Source: Lujinxingiaceae bacterium (GTDB lineage: Bacteria; Myxococcota_A; Bradymonadia; Bradymonadales; Bradymonadaceae). From it: a stretch of 64,000 nt of DNA. Under the pieces are notes generated by a model, which saw nothing but the letters and a program-made list of their open reading frames with translations, ran no database searches and was not told the DNA's origin. Both the position numbers and the translations under genes were made by a program. The DNA lies in the NCBI GenBank assembly GCA_013697635.1, contig JACCWM010000038.1, positions 1-64,000 of the forward strand, in the 5' to 3' direction. This document shows positions 17,045 through 26,003 of the stretch, piece by piece; the first letter of the stretch is position 1, and each line of letters starts with the position of its first letter.

Positions 17045-18451
17045 TCAGGTGTCCTTTTTGCCCTCGCCCGAGGGCGTAGACGGCTTGTCGCCCGATCCCT
17101 CGGGCTTTTTGCCGCGCCGCGAGCGCCGCCGCCGGCCCTTCGAGGACTTGTCGCTCTTGGCCTCGCCAGTCGCTGCGCCGGCTGCGGGTTGGCCGTCGGG
17201 CTTCTCGGCGTTGCTGGCAGGCGGCGGTGCGGGTTTGTCACCCCGTGGGGGCCTGTCGCCTCGTGGGGGCCTGTCGCCTCGCGGGGGCCTGTCGCCTCGC
17301 GGGGGCCTGTCGCCACGCGGTGGGCGCTCGCCACGCGCTGGTCTGTCGCCGCTTGCTGCGGTCTTGGGCTGCTCGCCACTGGCAGCAGCAGGTGCTGGCG
17401 GTTTGTCGGAGCCACCCTGGCCGCCGCGGCGCCGGCTCGATGAGGAGCGGCGCTGGTTCGTGTTGCCTTCACGCGCCGCGCCGCCGCTGCCCTTGCGCCG
17501 GCGGCTGGCGCCGTCGGGCAGCACGTCGTCCCAGATGTAATCGACATCGTCCTTGGCATCGGCGTCGACGGTGTCTTGAACTGCGTTGGGGTCGATCACG
17601 GCAACTTCGTCGACCGCGAAGCTGCGCCGGTTGTTGTCCTCGAGGCGCACGGTGACGCGACGATTGATGACGTCGACGTCGAGGATCTCGCCCTTGCCGG
17701 CGTCGGTCTTGACCTTCTGGCCGGCGCGGGGCAAGCGTGTGCGCATGCGCTTATAAACCTGTTGTTCGTAGACCAGGCAGCACATCAGTCGCCCGCACAT
17801 GCCTGAGACCTTCTTGGGATTGAGCGTCAGGCCCTGGTCCTTGGCCATGCGAATCGAGACGGGCTCAAAATTGTCCAGAAACGTGCTGCAGCAGAGCTCG
17901 CGCCCGCAGGGGCCGATGCCGCCGAGCATGCGCGCGCCGTCGCGAACACCGATCTGGTGCATCTCGATGCGGGTGCGAAAGCGATGCGCCAGATCCTTGA
18001 CCAGGTCGCGAAAGTCGATGCGGCCCTCGGCGCTGAAGTAAAAGACGATCTTCGAGCCGTCATGGATGAACTGGGCGCGAATGAGCTTCATGGGCAGCTT
18101 GCGCGTGCGAATGCGCTCGATCCCAAAGCGGTAGGCGTCGCGCTCGAGCGCGTCGTTCTTGTCGGCCTGGCGGCTGTCGGCTTCGGTGGCCTTTCGCAAG
18201 ACCCTGGGCAGGCTGTCGACGGCGACCACCTTGCGGTGGACCTGACCGGTGACGATCGCCACGGCCGGGCCGCGCGCCATCTCCACGACCACCTCCTCGC
18301 CCACGCGCAGTTGCAGCTCGCGGGCATCGGCGTCGTGCTTGATCGCGTCGATGCGGTATTGGACGGAGACGATGTTGTAGAGCTTCATCTTGCCGCCAAA
18401 GGGCTGGGCGGTTGAGAGAATCGTGTCCGAGTCCGTGCTAACACTAGTCAT
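17045..18451 (-). CDS. ricT: PSP1/RicT family protein with repetitive basic C-terminal tail
   Basis: 468 aa. The first 270 residues are a PSP1 domain with the diagnostic Cys sets GRELCCSTFLDNF and GMCGRLMCCLVYEQ and the segment KDQGLTLNPKKVSG. In Bacillus RicT (YaaT) acts with RicA and RicF as an Fe-S complex affecting RNase Y and phosphorelay; the equivalent here is inferred. The remaining 190 residues are Pro/Arg/Gly/Asp-rich and contain about six units of GDRPPR, then a Lys/Arg-rich end. That tail is absent from short RicT proteins. A second possible start is MKLYN (18388). It follows holB by 42 bp. Confidence 0.88.
   Translation of the reverse strand: MTSVSTDSDTILSTAQPFGGKMKLYNIVSVQYRIDAIKHDADARELQLRVGEEVVVEMARGPAVAIVTGQVHRKVVAVDSLPRVLRKATEADSRQADKNDALERDAYRFGIERIRTRKLPMKLIRAQFIHDGSKIVFYFSAEGRIDFRDLVKDLAHRFRTRIEMHQIGVRDGARMLGGIGPCGRELCCSTFLDNFEPVSIRMAKDQGLTLNPKKVSGMCGRLMCCLVYEQQVYKRMRTRLPRAGQKVKTDAGKGEILDVDVINRRVTVRLEDNNRRSFAVDEVAVIDPNAVQDTVDADAKDDVDYIWDDVLPDGASRRRKGSGGAAREGNTNQRRSSSSRRRGGQGGSDKPPAPAAASGEQPKTAASGDRPARGERPPRGDRPPRGDRPPRGDRPPRGDRPPRGDKPAPPPASNAEKPDGQPAAGAATGEAKSDKSSKGRRRRSRRGKKPEGSGDKPSTPSGEGKKDT
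17236..17330. repeat. 18-bp tandem repeat inside ricT
   Basis: Five to six direct units of GGGGCCTGTCGCCTCGTG type (plus-strand reading) code for the GDRPPR repeat of the RicT tail. Middle units are nearly identical and outer ones diverge, the pattern of slippage expansion. The boundaries are approximate. Confidence 0.8.
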
Positions 18452-18493
18452 ATATATACAGCCTGGGGGAGCATTTTAGGATGGAGCGCCGGC

Positions 18494-19546
18494 TCAGGCC
18501 GACACACGCGTCTTACCAGAATTGCCAGAATAGTTGAACCTTGCAAACTCGCGCAGCAACTCTTCGAGTATGAGCTGCGCGTTGACGTTGCGCGTCAACA
18601 GATCCTGGGCCCGGCAGACGTGCGCGATCATCTCGAGCACGTCGTCAATTGTGGCCGGCATTGCGCAGCGCTCGACGAGCTCGAGCAGGTCGTGGTTGAC
18701 CACGCGGCGTTCTCCGCTGGTCTTGAACAACATGACGTCGCGCAAGAATAATTTCAAAACGTCGAGTCGCTCACCCATCGCCTCGCCGGCCTTGCTCCAC
18801 GACTCGGCCAGCGCAAGCAGCGCGCGCGGCTGGCCCGGGCCGATGCCCAGCACCTCGCCGAGAAACTCCCGGCGGCCCTCGAGCATCCCCGAGCGCACAA
18901 TCGCCAGCGAGCGCCCCAGACTGCCCTCCCCGTAGCCGGCGGCCACCGCGACGAGCTCTTTGGAGACCGCCTCGCCATCTTTAGCCAGCAGCAGCTCGAG
19001 CCTGGAGACCACCACGGCCTGGTCGAGCGCCCCAAAACGAATGGCCTGGCAGCGCGAGATGATCGTATCGAGCAGCCGATGGGGCTGGTCGGTCACCAGA
19101 ATCAGGCGCATGCGCATCGAGGGCTCCTCGAGCGTCTTCAAGAGCGCGTTGGAGGCCTCTTCAGTCATCTGGTGGGCGTCGTTGAGGATCACCACCCGAA
19201 TGCGCGCCTCGTAAGGCGCGCTCACTGCGGATTTCTGAATCTCGCGGATCTGGGCGATCTTGATATTCTTGACGATGTTGCCGTCAGGCTCGATGAACAA
19301 AATGTCCGGATGCTGTTTATTACCGATCTTGCGACAGCTCGTGCAAACCCCGCACAGGTCGGCAAACTGCCCCTCGGCGCGCGCCAGACAATTGACCACC
19401 GCCGCCATCGCATGCGCGACCTGAAACTTGCCCACACCCGGCGGCCCGGTAAACAAGTAGGCGTGATGGACGTGATCGGTCGTGATCGCCCGCTCCAACA
19501 CCGCCAGCGCCCGCTGCTGTCCATCGATCTCGGCCCAGGTTAACAT
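18494..19546 (-). CDS. holB: DNA polymerase III delta' subunit
   Basis: 350 aa AAA+ clamp-loader subunit. It has TWAEIDGQQRALAVLERAI at the N-terminus, a Walker A-like GPPGVGKFQ in which the usual Thr/Ser after GK is Phe, a Cys-rich zinc module (CGVCTSCRKIG), ALLKTLEEPS and a sensor-like LVTDQPHRLLDTIISRCQ. The altered P-loop suggests no ATP hydrolysis, as in other delta' subunits. The adjacent ricT and nearby metG and tatD match a known conserved neighbourhood. Confidence 0.94.
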   Translation of the reverse strand: MLTWAEIDGQQRALAVLERAITTDHVHHAYLFTGPPGVGKFQVAHAMAAVVNCLARAEGQFADLCGVCTSCRKIGNKQHPDILFIEPDGNIVKNIKIAQIREIQKSAVSAPYEARIRVVILNDAHQMTEEASNALLKTLEEPSMRMRLILVTDQPHRLLDTIISRCQAIRFGALDQAVVVSRLELLLAKDGEAVSKELVAVAAGYGEGSLGRSLAIVRSGMLEGRREFLGEVLGIGPGQPRALLALAESWSKAGEAMGERLDVLKLFLRDVMLFKTSGERRVVNHDLLELVERCAMPATIDDVLEMIAHVCRAQDLLTRNVNAQLILEELLREFARFNYSGNSGKTRVSA

Positions 19547-19706
19547 GGCAAGAACTCTCGATTATCGCGCAGATTGCCCGCACCGACGGCGCATCTTAGT
19601 GAGCCGCGCTGTCTAGTGTCAAACCCCAAACGTCGCCCCGGCCTTCCCGTACCGTGGGCATCCTGCCCATGCCGCGTCCTGAAATGACTGACGTCCACAG
19701 AATTCG

Positions 19707-19754
19707 CATAGTCGGGTGGCCTGGCACCCCGACTTCGGCGTCGTTGCTTGACGA
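19707..19754. repeat. 48-bp hairpin repeat, copy 1
   Basis: Begins CATAGTCGGGTGGCCTGG and ends CGTCGTTGCTTGACGA. The left half can form a stem between AGTCGGG and CCCGACT around a short loop. Identical or near-identical copies lie at 19863-19910 and 20242-20289, with a diverged one at 19916-19962. It directly abuts the 12-bp tandem array. Confidence 0.85.
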
Positions 19755-19848
19755 TCACGTTCTCGATCACGTTCTCGATCACGTTCTCGATCACGTTCTC
19801 GATCACGTTCTCGATCACGTTCTCGATCACGTTCTCGATCACGGACTC
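19753..19848. repeat. 12-bp tandem array (GATCACGTTCTC), seven exact units plus one degenerate
   Basis: Seven perfect units of GATCACGTTCTC run from 19753 to 19836, followed by GATCACGGACTC at 19837-19848. The array starts inside the last bases of hairpin repeat copy 1. The perfect identity implies recent slippage expansion. It lies upstream of holB and no gene is evident in it. Confidence 0.95.
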
Positions 19849-19862
19849 AACTACGGACGCCC

Positions 19863-19910
19863 CATAGTCGGGTGGCCTGGTACCCCGATTTCGGCGTCGT
19901 TGCTTGACGA
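19863..19910. repeat. 48-bp hairpin repeat, copy 2
   Basis: Same unit as at 19707-19754 with two substitutions (GTACCCCGATT instead of GCACCCCGACT). The stem-forming AGTCGGG/CCCGA core is retained. Confidence 0.85.
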
Positions 19911-19915
19911 TCCGG

Positions 19916-19962
19916 CATAGTCGGGTCCCCTAAGGCCCGACCTTTGGCGTCGCTGCTTGACG
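19916..19962. repeat. Diverged hairpin repeat, copy 3
   Basis: Starts CATAGTCGGG and ends GCTGCTTGACGG, but the middle reads TCCCCTAAGGCCCGACCT. The stem GTCGGG/CCCGAC is kept while the loop differs, so the structure seems conserved rather than the exact sequence. Confidence 0.7.
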
Positions 19963-20286
19963 GCATGGCTGTTTACCCCTCGGGCGTATGCGAAGCAGGT
20001 TTGTACCACGGCCGAGGAGGCCAGACGGCTTGGGACCCTTGCGACGAAGGGTCTGGGCTACGAGGGGCAACGCACAATCGCTACCAAAGCTGAGGTCGAG
20101 CTCAAACTGTGCATAGACCAACTCGGTGAGCGGCGCATCATGTGCGCCGCGCTCGAGTTCGAGCGCGATCAGATGCACGTCCGGATGTTCACGCTCAAGC
20201 GCGAACTCGCCGACTGCTGGTCACCGCTCACATGGGCGGCGCATAGTCGGGTGGCCTGGCACCCCGACTTCGGCGTCGTTGCTTGA
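19957..20286 (+). pseudogene. Orphan coding-like fragment between repeats
   Basis: A 109-codon open frame with a plausible hydrophilic, helical composition in its middle (TTAEEARRLGTLATKG, IATKAEVELKLCIDQLGERR, ALEFERDQMHVRMFTLKREL). It opens on a TTG inside hairpin repeat copy 3 and closes inside copy 4, so both ends are repeat sequence rather than gene-specific. No ribosome-binding site is evident. It may be a remnant of a longer gene caught between repeats. I do not recognise the family. The rest of the 19547-20356 gap holds the repeats and nothing else I can identify. Confidence 0.35.
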
Positions 20287-20289
20287 CGA
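20242..20289. repeat. 48-bp hairpin repeat, copy 4
   Basis: Matches copy 1 exactly over 48 bp, 535 bp further on and in the same orientation. It lies about 70 bp past the 3' end of the HtrA-type gene. Confidence 0.9.
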
Positions 20290-20356
20290 GTCGCACGTCA
20301 AAGGCCCCACCGGCTCTTCGAGCCACCTCCCCTTCGCCTTCGGCGTGAGGAGGGGT

Positions 20357-21826
20357 TTAGCGCTCGAAGGCGATGTAGATGATCCGGCCGCCGCGTACGA
20401 CCTTGAAGCGTACGACGTCGCCCGTGCCGAGGCCGCGGGTGAATTTTTCGAAGTCGTCCTCGGTGCCAATCGTCGACTCGCCGACCTCGGTGATGACGTC
20501 GCGCTGGCGCAGCCCGGAGCGGCGCGCCGGCGAAGTGTCCTCGAGCGAGGTGACGACGACGCCGGCTGCGGAGTGGGCGCCGAGCTGGCGGGCGAGGGTG
20601 GCGGTGAGGGCCTTGACGCGTACGCCGAGCTCGGCGGTGGGGGGGCTGGTGCCGGCGGACAGACGCTTCGTGGCGGGCAGGGTCGGTTGTTTTTGGTTGG
20701 GTTGGTCCTCCATGCGCACGCGCATGGTCTGGGACTTTTTCTCGCGTAGGAGCCTGACGTCGACATCGCGGCCGCCGCCGGCGGTCGAGACGAGCCAGGG
20801 GAGCTGCTCAGTGTTGCGGATGGTTGTGCCGTTGAAGCTCAAGATGATGTCGCCTGCGCGGATGTCGGCCTTGGCTGCGGGGCTGTTGTCGATCACCTCG
20901 GTGACGAGGGCGCCAAGCGAGTTGTCCAGGCCAAAGCTCAAGGCCAGGGTGGGGTGGAGCTCCTGGACGCGAATGCCCAGCCAGCTTCGGATCACGTAGC
21001 CGCGGCTGTGGAGCTGGGGTAGCAGGGTTTTGACCATGTTGATGGGGATTGCAAAGCTGATGCCCTGGCCGTGCTTGTTGATCGCGGTGTTGATGCCGAT
21101 CACCTCGCCGGCCAGGCTGATCAGTGGGCCGCCGGAGTTGCCGGGGTTGATGCTGGCGTCGGTCTGGATGAAATCGGAGTAGAGCTCGCGGCCTTCGACG
21201 GAGAGATTTTTTCGGCCAAGCGCGCTGACAATGCCGGCGGTCACGGTGTGGTTGAGGCCGAGCGGATTGCCGATCGCCACGACGTATTCGCCTACGCGAA
21301 TCGCCTCGCTGTTGCCGAGCACGACGCTGGGCAGCTTTCGGGCCTCGTCAATCTTCATCAGGGCGACGTCGGTCTCGGGGTCGACGCCGACGACGTGGGC
21401 GCTGTACTCGCTGTTGTCGGAGAGGCGCACCTTGATCAGTTTGGCGCCGTCGACGACGTGAAAGTTGGTCAGGATGTAGCCCGAGGGATGGATGATGAAA
21501 CCCGAGCCCTGGGCCTCGCCGGGGCCGCGCGGGTCGGACCACTCGTGGGCCGAGGGCACCTGGCCGTCCTGGGCGCTGCCGGCGTAGGTGACGATGACGT
21601 TGACGACGGCCGGGCCGATGTTGGCGGCGAGCTTGGCAAAGCTTGTATGGCGAAGCGGCGCCTCTTGATCGGAGGGCTTGCTCGTGCGCGTGCTCTCGAC
21701 CCACAGATGGCCCCAGCCGTGATCCTGGGCCTGGGCCGTCGACGGTGGGGTAAGCGTTGCAAAGCCGACCACGGCCAGGGCTATGAGCATGGGGGACAAA
21801 AACGATGGGGCTACGGCTGCTTTCAT
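20357..21826 (-). CDS. HtrA/Deg-type serine protease with two PDZ domains
   Basis: 489 aa periplasmic protease/chaperone. A signal peptide ends near residue 34 (STAQAQ). The trypsin-like catalytic triad is visible: His123 in LTNFHVVDGA, Asp153 in ETDVALMKID, Ser231 in NPGNSGGPL. PDZ1 (about 275-370) includes ALVTEVIDNSPAAKADI and AGDIILSFNGTTI. PDZ2 (about 395-489) includes GVVVTSLEDTSPARRSGL. Length and architecture fit DegP/DegQ-type proteins. It begins 12 bp after the HAD nucleotidase stop, so the two are probably cotranscribed. Confidence 0.95.
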   Translation of the reverse strand: MKAAVAPSFLSPMLIALAVVGFATLTPPSTAQAQDHGWGHLWVESTRTSKPSDQEAPLRHTSFAKLAANIGPAVVNVIVTYAGSAQDGQVPSAHEWSDPRGPGEAQGSGFIIHPSGYILTNFHVVDGAKLIKVRLSDNSEYSAHVVGVDPETDVALMKIDEARKLPSVVLGNSEAIRVGEYVVAIGNPLGLNHTVTAGIVSALGRKNLSVEGRELYSDFIQTDASINPGNSGGPLISLAGEVIGINTAINKHGQGISFAIPINMVKTLLPQLHSRGYVIRSWLGIRVQELHPTLALSFGLDNSLGALVTEVIDNSPAAKADIRAGDIILSFNGTTIRNTEQLPWLVSTAGGGRDVDVRLLREKKSQTMRVRMEDQPNQKQPTLPATKRLSAGTSPPTAELGVRVKALTATLARQLGAHSAAGVVVTSLEDTSPARRSGLRQRDVITEVGESTIGTEDDFEKFTRGLGTGDVVRFKVVRGGRIIYIAFER

Positions 21827-21838
21827 GAGGATCGTACT

Positions 21839-23389
21839 CTAATAGCGCTCGTGGGGCATGGGCTGGCGCGGCGCCCGAAAATAGTGGAGCGGCGAGTAGT
21901 TGAGGAAGTTTGAGACGCGGCTGGTGTACAGACAGGCGTAGTCCTCGACTTGCTCTCCAAAGATACTGTTTTTGTTTCCCATTTTAAACAGCAGGCCCCA
22001 ATAGGGGTTGAAACTGGCCTCGAAGTGCTGCTCGGTCTCGATGAGCTGGTTGATCAGCTCGCGGCGGCGGCGGCGCATGTGGTCGCGTGAGATCTTGAGC
22101 TCGTGGCGAGCGCGGCGCAGGGTCTCGAGGTCGTAGGCCACGCCGTTGACCGCGCTGTCTCCAAGATCATGCTCGCTCAAGAGCGCGTCGACCTTGTAGG
22201 CCAGGCCCTGGTCGAAGGCAATCTCCTCGTTGAGGCGCTTGATCTCCAGGTCGATCTCATCGAGGCGCGAGGTCTCCTCGCGAAGCTGCTCGGAGCGGTT
22301 GAGCTCGATCTCCATCTCCTGGACGATCATCACCGTGCGCCAGGCGCTCGATTTCTTGCTGCGCACGATGTCGCCGTAGATGTGGTCGCCGATGAAGAGC
22401 ACGCGGTCACCGCGAAAGCCGCTCATGCGCTCGAAGTCGATCAGGTTGCCGCCCTGGTAGAGCTGGCCGCGCTCAAAGCCTGCGTACTCCTCGCCAAGCA
22501 CGCGCCCGTCGGTCTCGACCTTGAGAAAGGGCGCGCGGTCGGTGAAGAAGTTGGGCTTGGCCGAGCCGGTGATGATGATGTCGAAGTAGTGGCGCCAGCT
22601 CGGATACTCGGGCAAAACGCCGTCGAGCAAGAAGGCCATCAGGTGGTCGGTGTAGCGTGTGTAGCTGTTGGTCACCACGAAGAGGCGCTTTCCCGACGAG
22701 CGAAACTTGTGCAGGGTCAGCGCCAGATCGGCGCCGCGCTCGACGTAGGTGTCCATGTCGCCCATGATCTCGTCTTTGAGCGAGTTGTCGCGATGGGCCA
22801 GGTCGATGGCGTAGCGGATGTCGTGGTAGAGCTTGGGCCAGTCGTGCTGGGCGTTGGGGCGCGTGGTCTCGAGATAGTCGACCAGCGCGGCGTACAAAAA
22901 GGCTTCGGGCAGGGCAAACAAGGTGTCGAGCAGCGCGTAGCGGTCCGTGGTCATGCGCATCGACTGCGTGCGGTACTCGAACAGACCCTCGCCGCGCACC
23001 TCCTCGAAGCCGTGGTAGACCTTGCCCACCTGGCGGTGGCTGTCGAGCTTGAAGATGTTGCCGCGGTATTTGTCGAGCACCAGCCCGCGAATGGCGAAGT
23101 CCGGGCGCGCCTCGATCGTCAGGATGTCTGCCGGATAGCCACGGTCGCGCACCAGACGCTCGAGCGTCTTTTGCATCGACAAGGTGTCCATCGCGCCCTG
23201 CTTGTAGAGGGCCAGCGTATAGTCCATGTCGAAGCCGATCGCGTCGACGTCGCCCAGATTCAGGTCGCGGTTGCAATAAATCTGGCGCGCGCGCTCGACG
23301 TTGATCATGCCGCTGTGTCGTAGGACTTTCAGCAGGCTCTGGGCGGAATTCTCTTGGCGGTGTTTCGGTGGATCTGCCACGTGTGTCAT
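21839..23389 (-). CDS. HAD-IG family 5'-nucleotidase
   Basis: 516 aa. The HAD motif I DxDxT is IGFDMDYTLALYK near residue 55. Motif II lies around RLFVVTNSYTRYTDHLM and motif III/IV around RVLFIGDHIYGDIVRSKK. This is the layout of the purine 5'-nucleotidase (cN-II/5_nucleotid) family, cytosolic enzymes hydrolysing nucleoside monophosphates. A coiled-coil segment (about 330-420) resembles that of the family. ATG 23389 is preferred to the GTG one codon earlier. It is divergent from the lipoprotein gene at 23613 and leads into the HtrA-type gene. Substrate preference is not determinable here. Confidence 0.88.
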   Translation of the reverse strand: MTHVADPPKHRQENSAQSLLKVLRHSGMINVERARQIYCNRDLNLGDVDAIGFDMDYTLALYKQGAMDTLSMQKTLERLVRDRGYPADILTIEARPDFAIRGLVLDKYRGNIFKLDSHRQVGKVYHGFEEVRGEGLFEYRTQSMRMTTDRYALLDTLFALPEAFLYAALVDYLETTRPNAQHDWPKLYHDIRYAIDLAHRDNSLKDEIMGDMDTYVERGADLALTLHKFRSSGKRLFVVTNSYTRYTDHLMAFLLDGVLPEYPSWRHYFDIIITGSAKPNFFTDRAPFLKVETDGRVLGEEYAGFERGQLYQGGNLIDFERMSGFRGDRVLFIGDHIYGDIVRSKKSSAWRTVMIVQEMEIELNRSEQLREETSRLDEIDLEIKRLNEEIAFDQGLAYKVDALLSEHDLGDSAVNGVAYDLETLRRARHELKISRDHMRRRRRELINQLIETEQHFEASFNPYWGLLFKMGNKNSIFGEQVEDYACLYTSRVSNFLNYSPLHYFRAPRQPMPHERY

Positions 23390-23612
23390 CACCGTGCGGA
23401 TGGTTGGGTTGGGGACTTATAGGAAAGACGGCTACGTCCGTGCGAAAAGTATAAGCCCAGCACGAAGAATACCAAGGCACCCGCTATTGAACAAGGTGTG
23501 CCACGCTGTTGGAAATTGACCGGCAGTTGTGCTACTCGAAACGGGTGAATCGATGCAGTGAATGAGAATTAGCGGTGCTAATGAGCGCCCGACTCAACTG
23601 AAAGGAGTAGCG

Positions 23613-25949
23613 ATGAGAGCACGAATTGCGCTGATGGCGAGCCTGCTGGCCGCACTGATGGTCCTGACCACAGCTTGCGGTGAGCCAGACCAGAATCCGG
23701 TTGGTGACACCGGGGTGGAGAACGACGTTGGCACCGATGCCGAGTCCGATACGAGCGTCGACTGGCCCGAGGTCGATGTCTGGGCCAACGGTCGCAACGG
23801 CACAGCCGGCGCGGCGATGCCCTTTACGCCAGGCCAATCGGTCGGCGGCGCGATTGGCTCGTCGAGCGGCACCATCCACGATGAGCACTACTTTGCGGTC
23901 ACGCTGCAAGCCGGCACGGTATTCGAATTCGAGTTCACCACGATCGGGCCGGGCTTTGACAGCCCCGAAGGCCCCTATGCCATGGCTTTTCTGTCCGACC
24001 AGATCGACAGCATTTCGCGAAATCTCTTCTCCTGGGAGGGGCCCAAGCGCCAGGTCTTCATCCTGGAGACGGGCACCTACTACCTGGGCGTGCTCGACGG
24101 GCGTGCCGGCGAGCAGGCCCACGGCGGCACCCAGAGCTACTATGCGATCGAGACGCGCCTGGTCGAGGTGGCCCCGCAAGCCTTGAGCGCGCCCATCGAG
24201 CTGGCCGATGAGATCAACGATGGCAGCGTGCGCATCTACAGCGTCGTCGCCGACCAGGACGGCGTGCTCGTGGCCGAGACGCTGGCCTGGCGCGAGCCGG
24301 TCGAGAGCGACCTCGACACCGTGCTCATCGGCTGGGATCCGGCCGCCAAAGAGGTCCTGGCCTACAATGACGACATCGACGAGCAAGACGAGAACTACGA
24401 CTCGCTGGTCGTCTTTGAGGTCGAAGCTGGCGAGACCTACTGGCTGGTCATCGACTCCTATGCAAACACGAGCATCGGCGACTACGAGTTCTACGTCGAG
24501 ATGGCCGACGACCATCCCTATGCTCCGCGCACGCTGACGCCTGGCACAAGCTTGCAGGGCGACATCGGCGCTGCTCGAGACGGCGAGCCGGACAGCGATT
24601 ACTTCGTCTTCACCGCACAGCCGGGACAAAACGTGCGCGTCGAGGTGGCAGCCACGGCCGAGATGCAGCCGTCGATCCAGATCTATGACGACTGGGGCGT
24701 CTATCTGGGAAATGCGCGCTCGGTCGATAACCGCGCCGCGCTCGAATTTGCCCACGAGGGCACTGAGGAGGCCGAGTATTTCTTCATCGTCGACGACCAG
24801 CGAAACGCACCGACCGAGCCGACCGGCACCAGCGAGAACGTTGGCGGCGCCAACTTTGGCTACACCATTGGCGTCGAGGCACGCGAGCGCAGCGCCCAGG
24901 CGGCGAGCTTTCCGTTGAGCGAGCAGGGCAGCATCGCCGACGTCGGTGAGATCGCGCGCTTCACGCTCAGCGTCGAGCCCAATCACATCGTGCAGCTCAA
25001 GGTCAGCAGCGAGGCCGCCAACTTTGTGCCGTTTGCCGGCCTGCTCTCATCGATGGGCAAAGCGCCGATCGCCTACATCAACACCGGCGCCGAGGCCAAG
25101 GTGGTGACCTTTGGCGTTCGCGACGAGTTCTATCGCGGCGGCCAAGGCTACGACTTTTCGGCCGAGTTCAACGTCTTCAGCCTCACGGGCATCGATTACA
25201 ACGCGATCGAAGACCCGGCGACCAACACGGCCGTGGCGAGCGCGCAGGCCGTCGATCTGCCAATCGCCATCAGTGGCACGCTCGCTGGCACCACACCAAG
25301 CGCGGTCGGCGCGGACTTCTTCAAGCTCAGCCTCGAGCGCGGCGAGACGCTCATCGTGCACTCGAGCGGCGACGAGTACACCGACATGATCGTTCGCCTC
25401 CTGGCACCCGATGGCACGACCAAGCTCATCGAGAACGACTACTATCTGGGCCAGACCGTCGGCTACTACAGCGCGTTTGTCTTCGACGTCGTCGAGAGCG
25501 GTGACTACACGCTGGTGATCGAGCCCTTTTGCGAAGAGTTGTTTGAGGGCGCGTGTGCTGGAAACGGCGCCTATGTGTTGAGCGCGTTCGCCATCGAGGC
25601 CCCCGAAGAGCAAGAGGCCGACATCGAGCTCGTGGGAAGCTGGGAGAACGAGAACAACGACCTCGTCACGATCACCGCAACCCACTGGGGCCCGGAGGCG
25701 ATCATCTCGCACAGCAACGCTGAGCGCTGGGTGGTCACTCAAAACACGGCCGATTCGGCAGGCGTCGAAGGCCTCTTCAACAAGATCGTCTGGACGCCCG
25801 TGCTCGAGGGCGCCTTTCATTACTGCTGGATCGAGAGCGACCGCCTGGCGCTCGAGGACGCCCAGAACAGCGAGGCCGTCTATGACGCGACCGACCTGGT
25901 GACGGGCTGCCTCGGCGAGGAATGGAAGCGCTTGACCATTTTGGAATAG
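23613..25949 (+). CDS. Large lipoprotein with repeated PPC-like beta-sandwich domains
   Basis: 778 aa. ATG 23613 follows AAGGAG at 5-nt spacing. The signal peptide ends at a lipobox with Cys22 (VLTTAC). An acidic Asp/Thr/Val-rich linker follows (GDTGVENDVGTDAESDT). Then come four or more beta-sandwich units of about 110-150 residues with the pre-peptidase C-terminal (PPC) look: GTIHDEHYFAVTLQAGTVFE, VYSVVADQ-like IYSVVADQDG, EPDSDYFVFTAQPGQNVRVE, ADFFKLSLERGETLIV, each ending in a DYTL or DYEFYV strand. No catalytic domain is seen. Likely an outer-membrane surface or binding protein. It stands alone before the FAH operon (55-bp gap). Confidence 0.82.
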   Translation: MRARIALMASLLAALMVLTTACGEPDQNPVGDTGVENDVGTDAESDTSVDWPEVDVWANGRNGTAGAAMPFTPGQSVGGAIGSSSGTIHDEHYFAVTLQAGTVFEFEFTTIGPGFDSPEGPYAMAFLSDQIDSISRNLFSWEGPKRQVFILETGTYYLGVLDGRAGEQAHGGTQSYYAIETRLVEVAPQALSAPIELADEINDGSVRIYSVVADQDGVLVAETLAWREPVESDLDTVLIGWDPAAKEVLAYNDDIDEQDENYDSLVVFEVEAGETYWLVIDSYANTSIGDYEFYVEMADDHPYAPRTLTPGTSLQGDIGAARDGEPDSDYFVFTAQPGQNVRVEVAATAEMQPSIQIYDDWGVYLGNARSVDNRAALEFAHEGTEEAEYFFIVDDQRNAPTEPTGTSENVGGANFGYTIGVEARERSAQAASFPLSEQGSIADVGEIARFTLSVEPNHIVQLKVSSEAANFVPFAGLLSSMGKAPIAYINTGAEAKVVTFGVRDEFYRGGQGYDFSAEFNVFSLTGIDYNAIEDPATNTAVASAQAVDLPIAISGTLAGTTPSAVGADFFKLSLERGETLIVHSSGDEYTDMIVRLLAPDGTTKLIENDYYLGQTVGYYSAFVFDVVESGDYTLVIEPFCEELFEGACAGNGAYVLSAFAIEAPEEQEADIELVGSWENENNDLVTITATHWGPEAIISHSNAERWVVTQNTADSAGVEGLFNKIVWTPVLEGAFHYCWIESDRLALEDAQNSEAVYDATDLVTGCLGEEWKRLTILE

Positions 25950-26003
25950 CCTGGGGCGCGCCCTGGGAATCGACGCTTTGCTTTGAAGACTTGAGGATAT
26001 GCC

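Noticed and set aside
19753-19848. CRISPR array
   Set aside because: The units are 12 bp with no spacers, and no cas genes are present.
22103-23323. Open frame of 406 codons opposite the 5'-nucleotidase gene
   Set aside because: Antisense shadow with Val/Leu/Asp/Gln bias and no domain signs.
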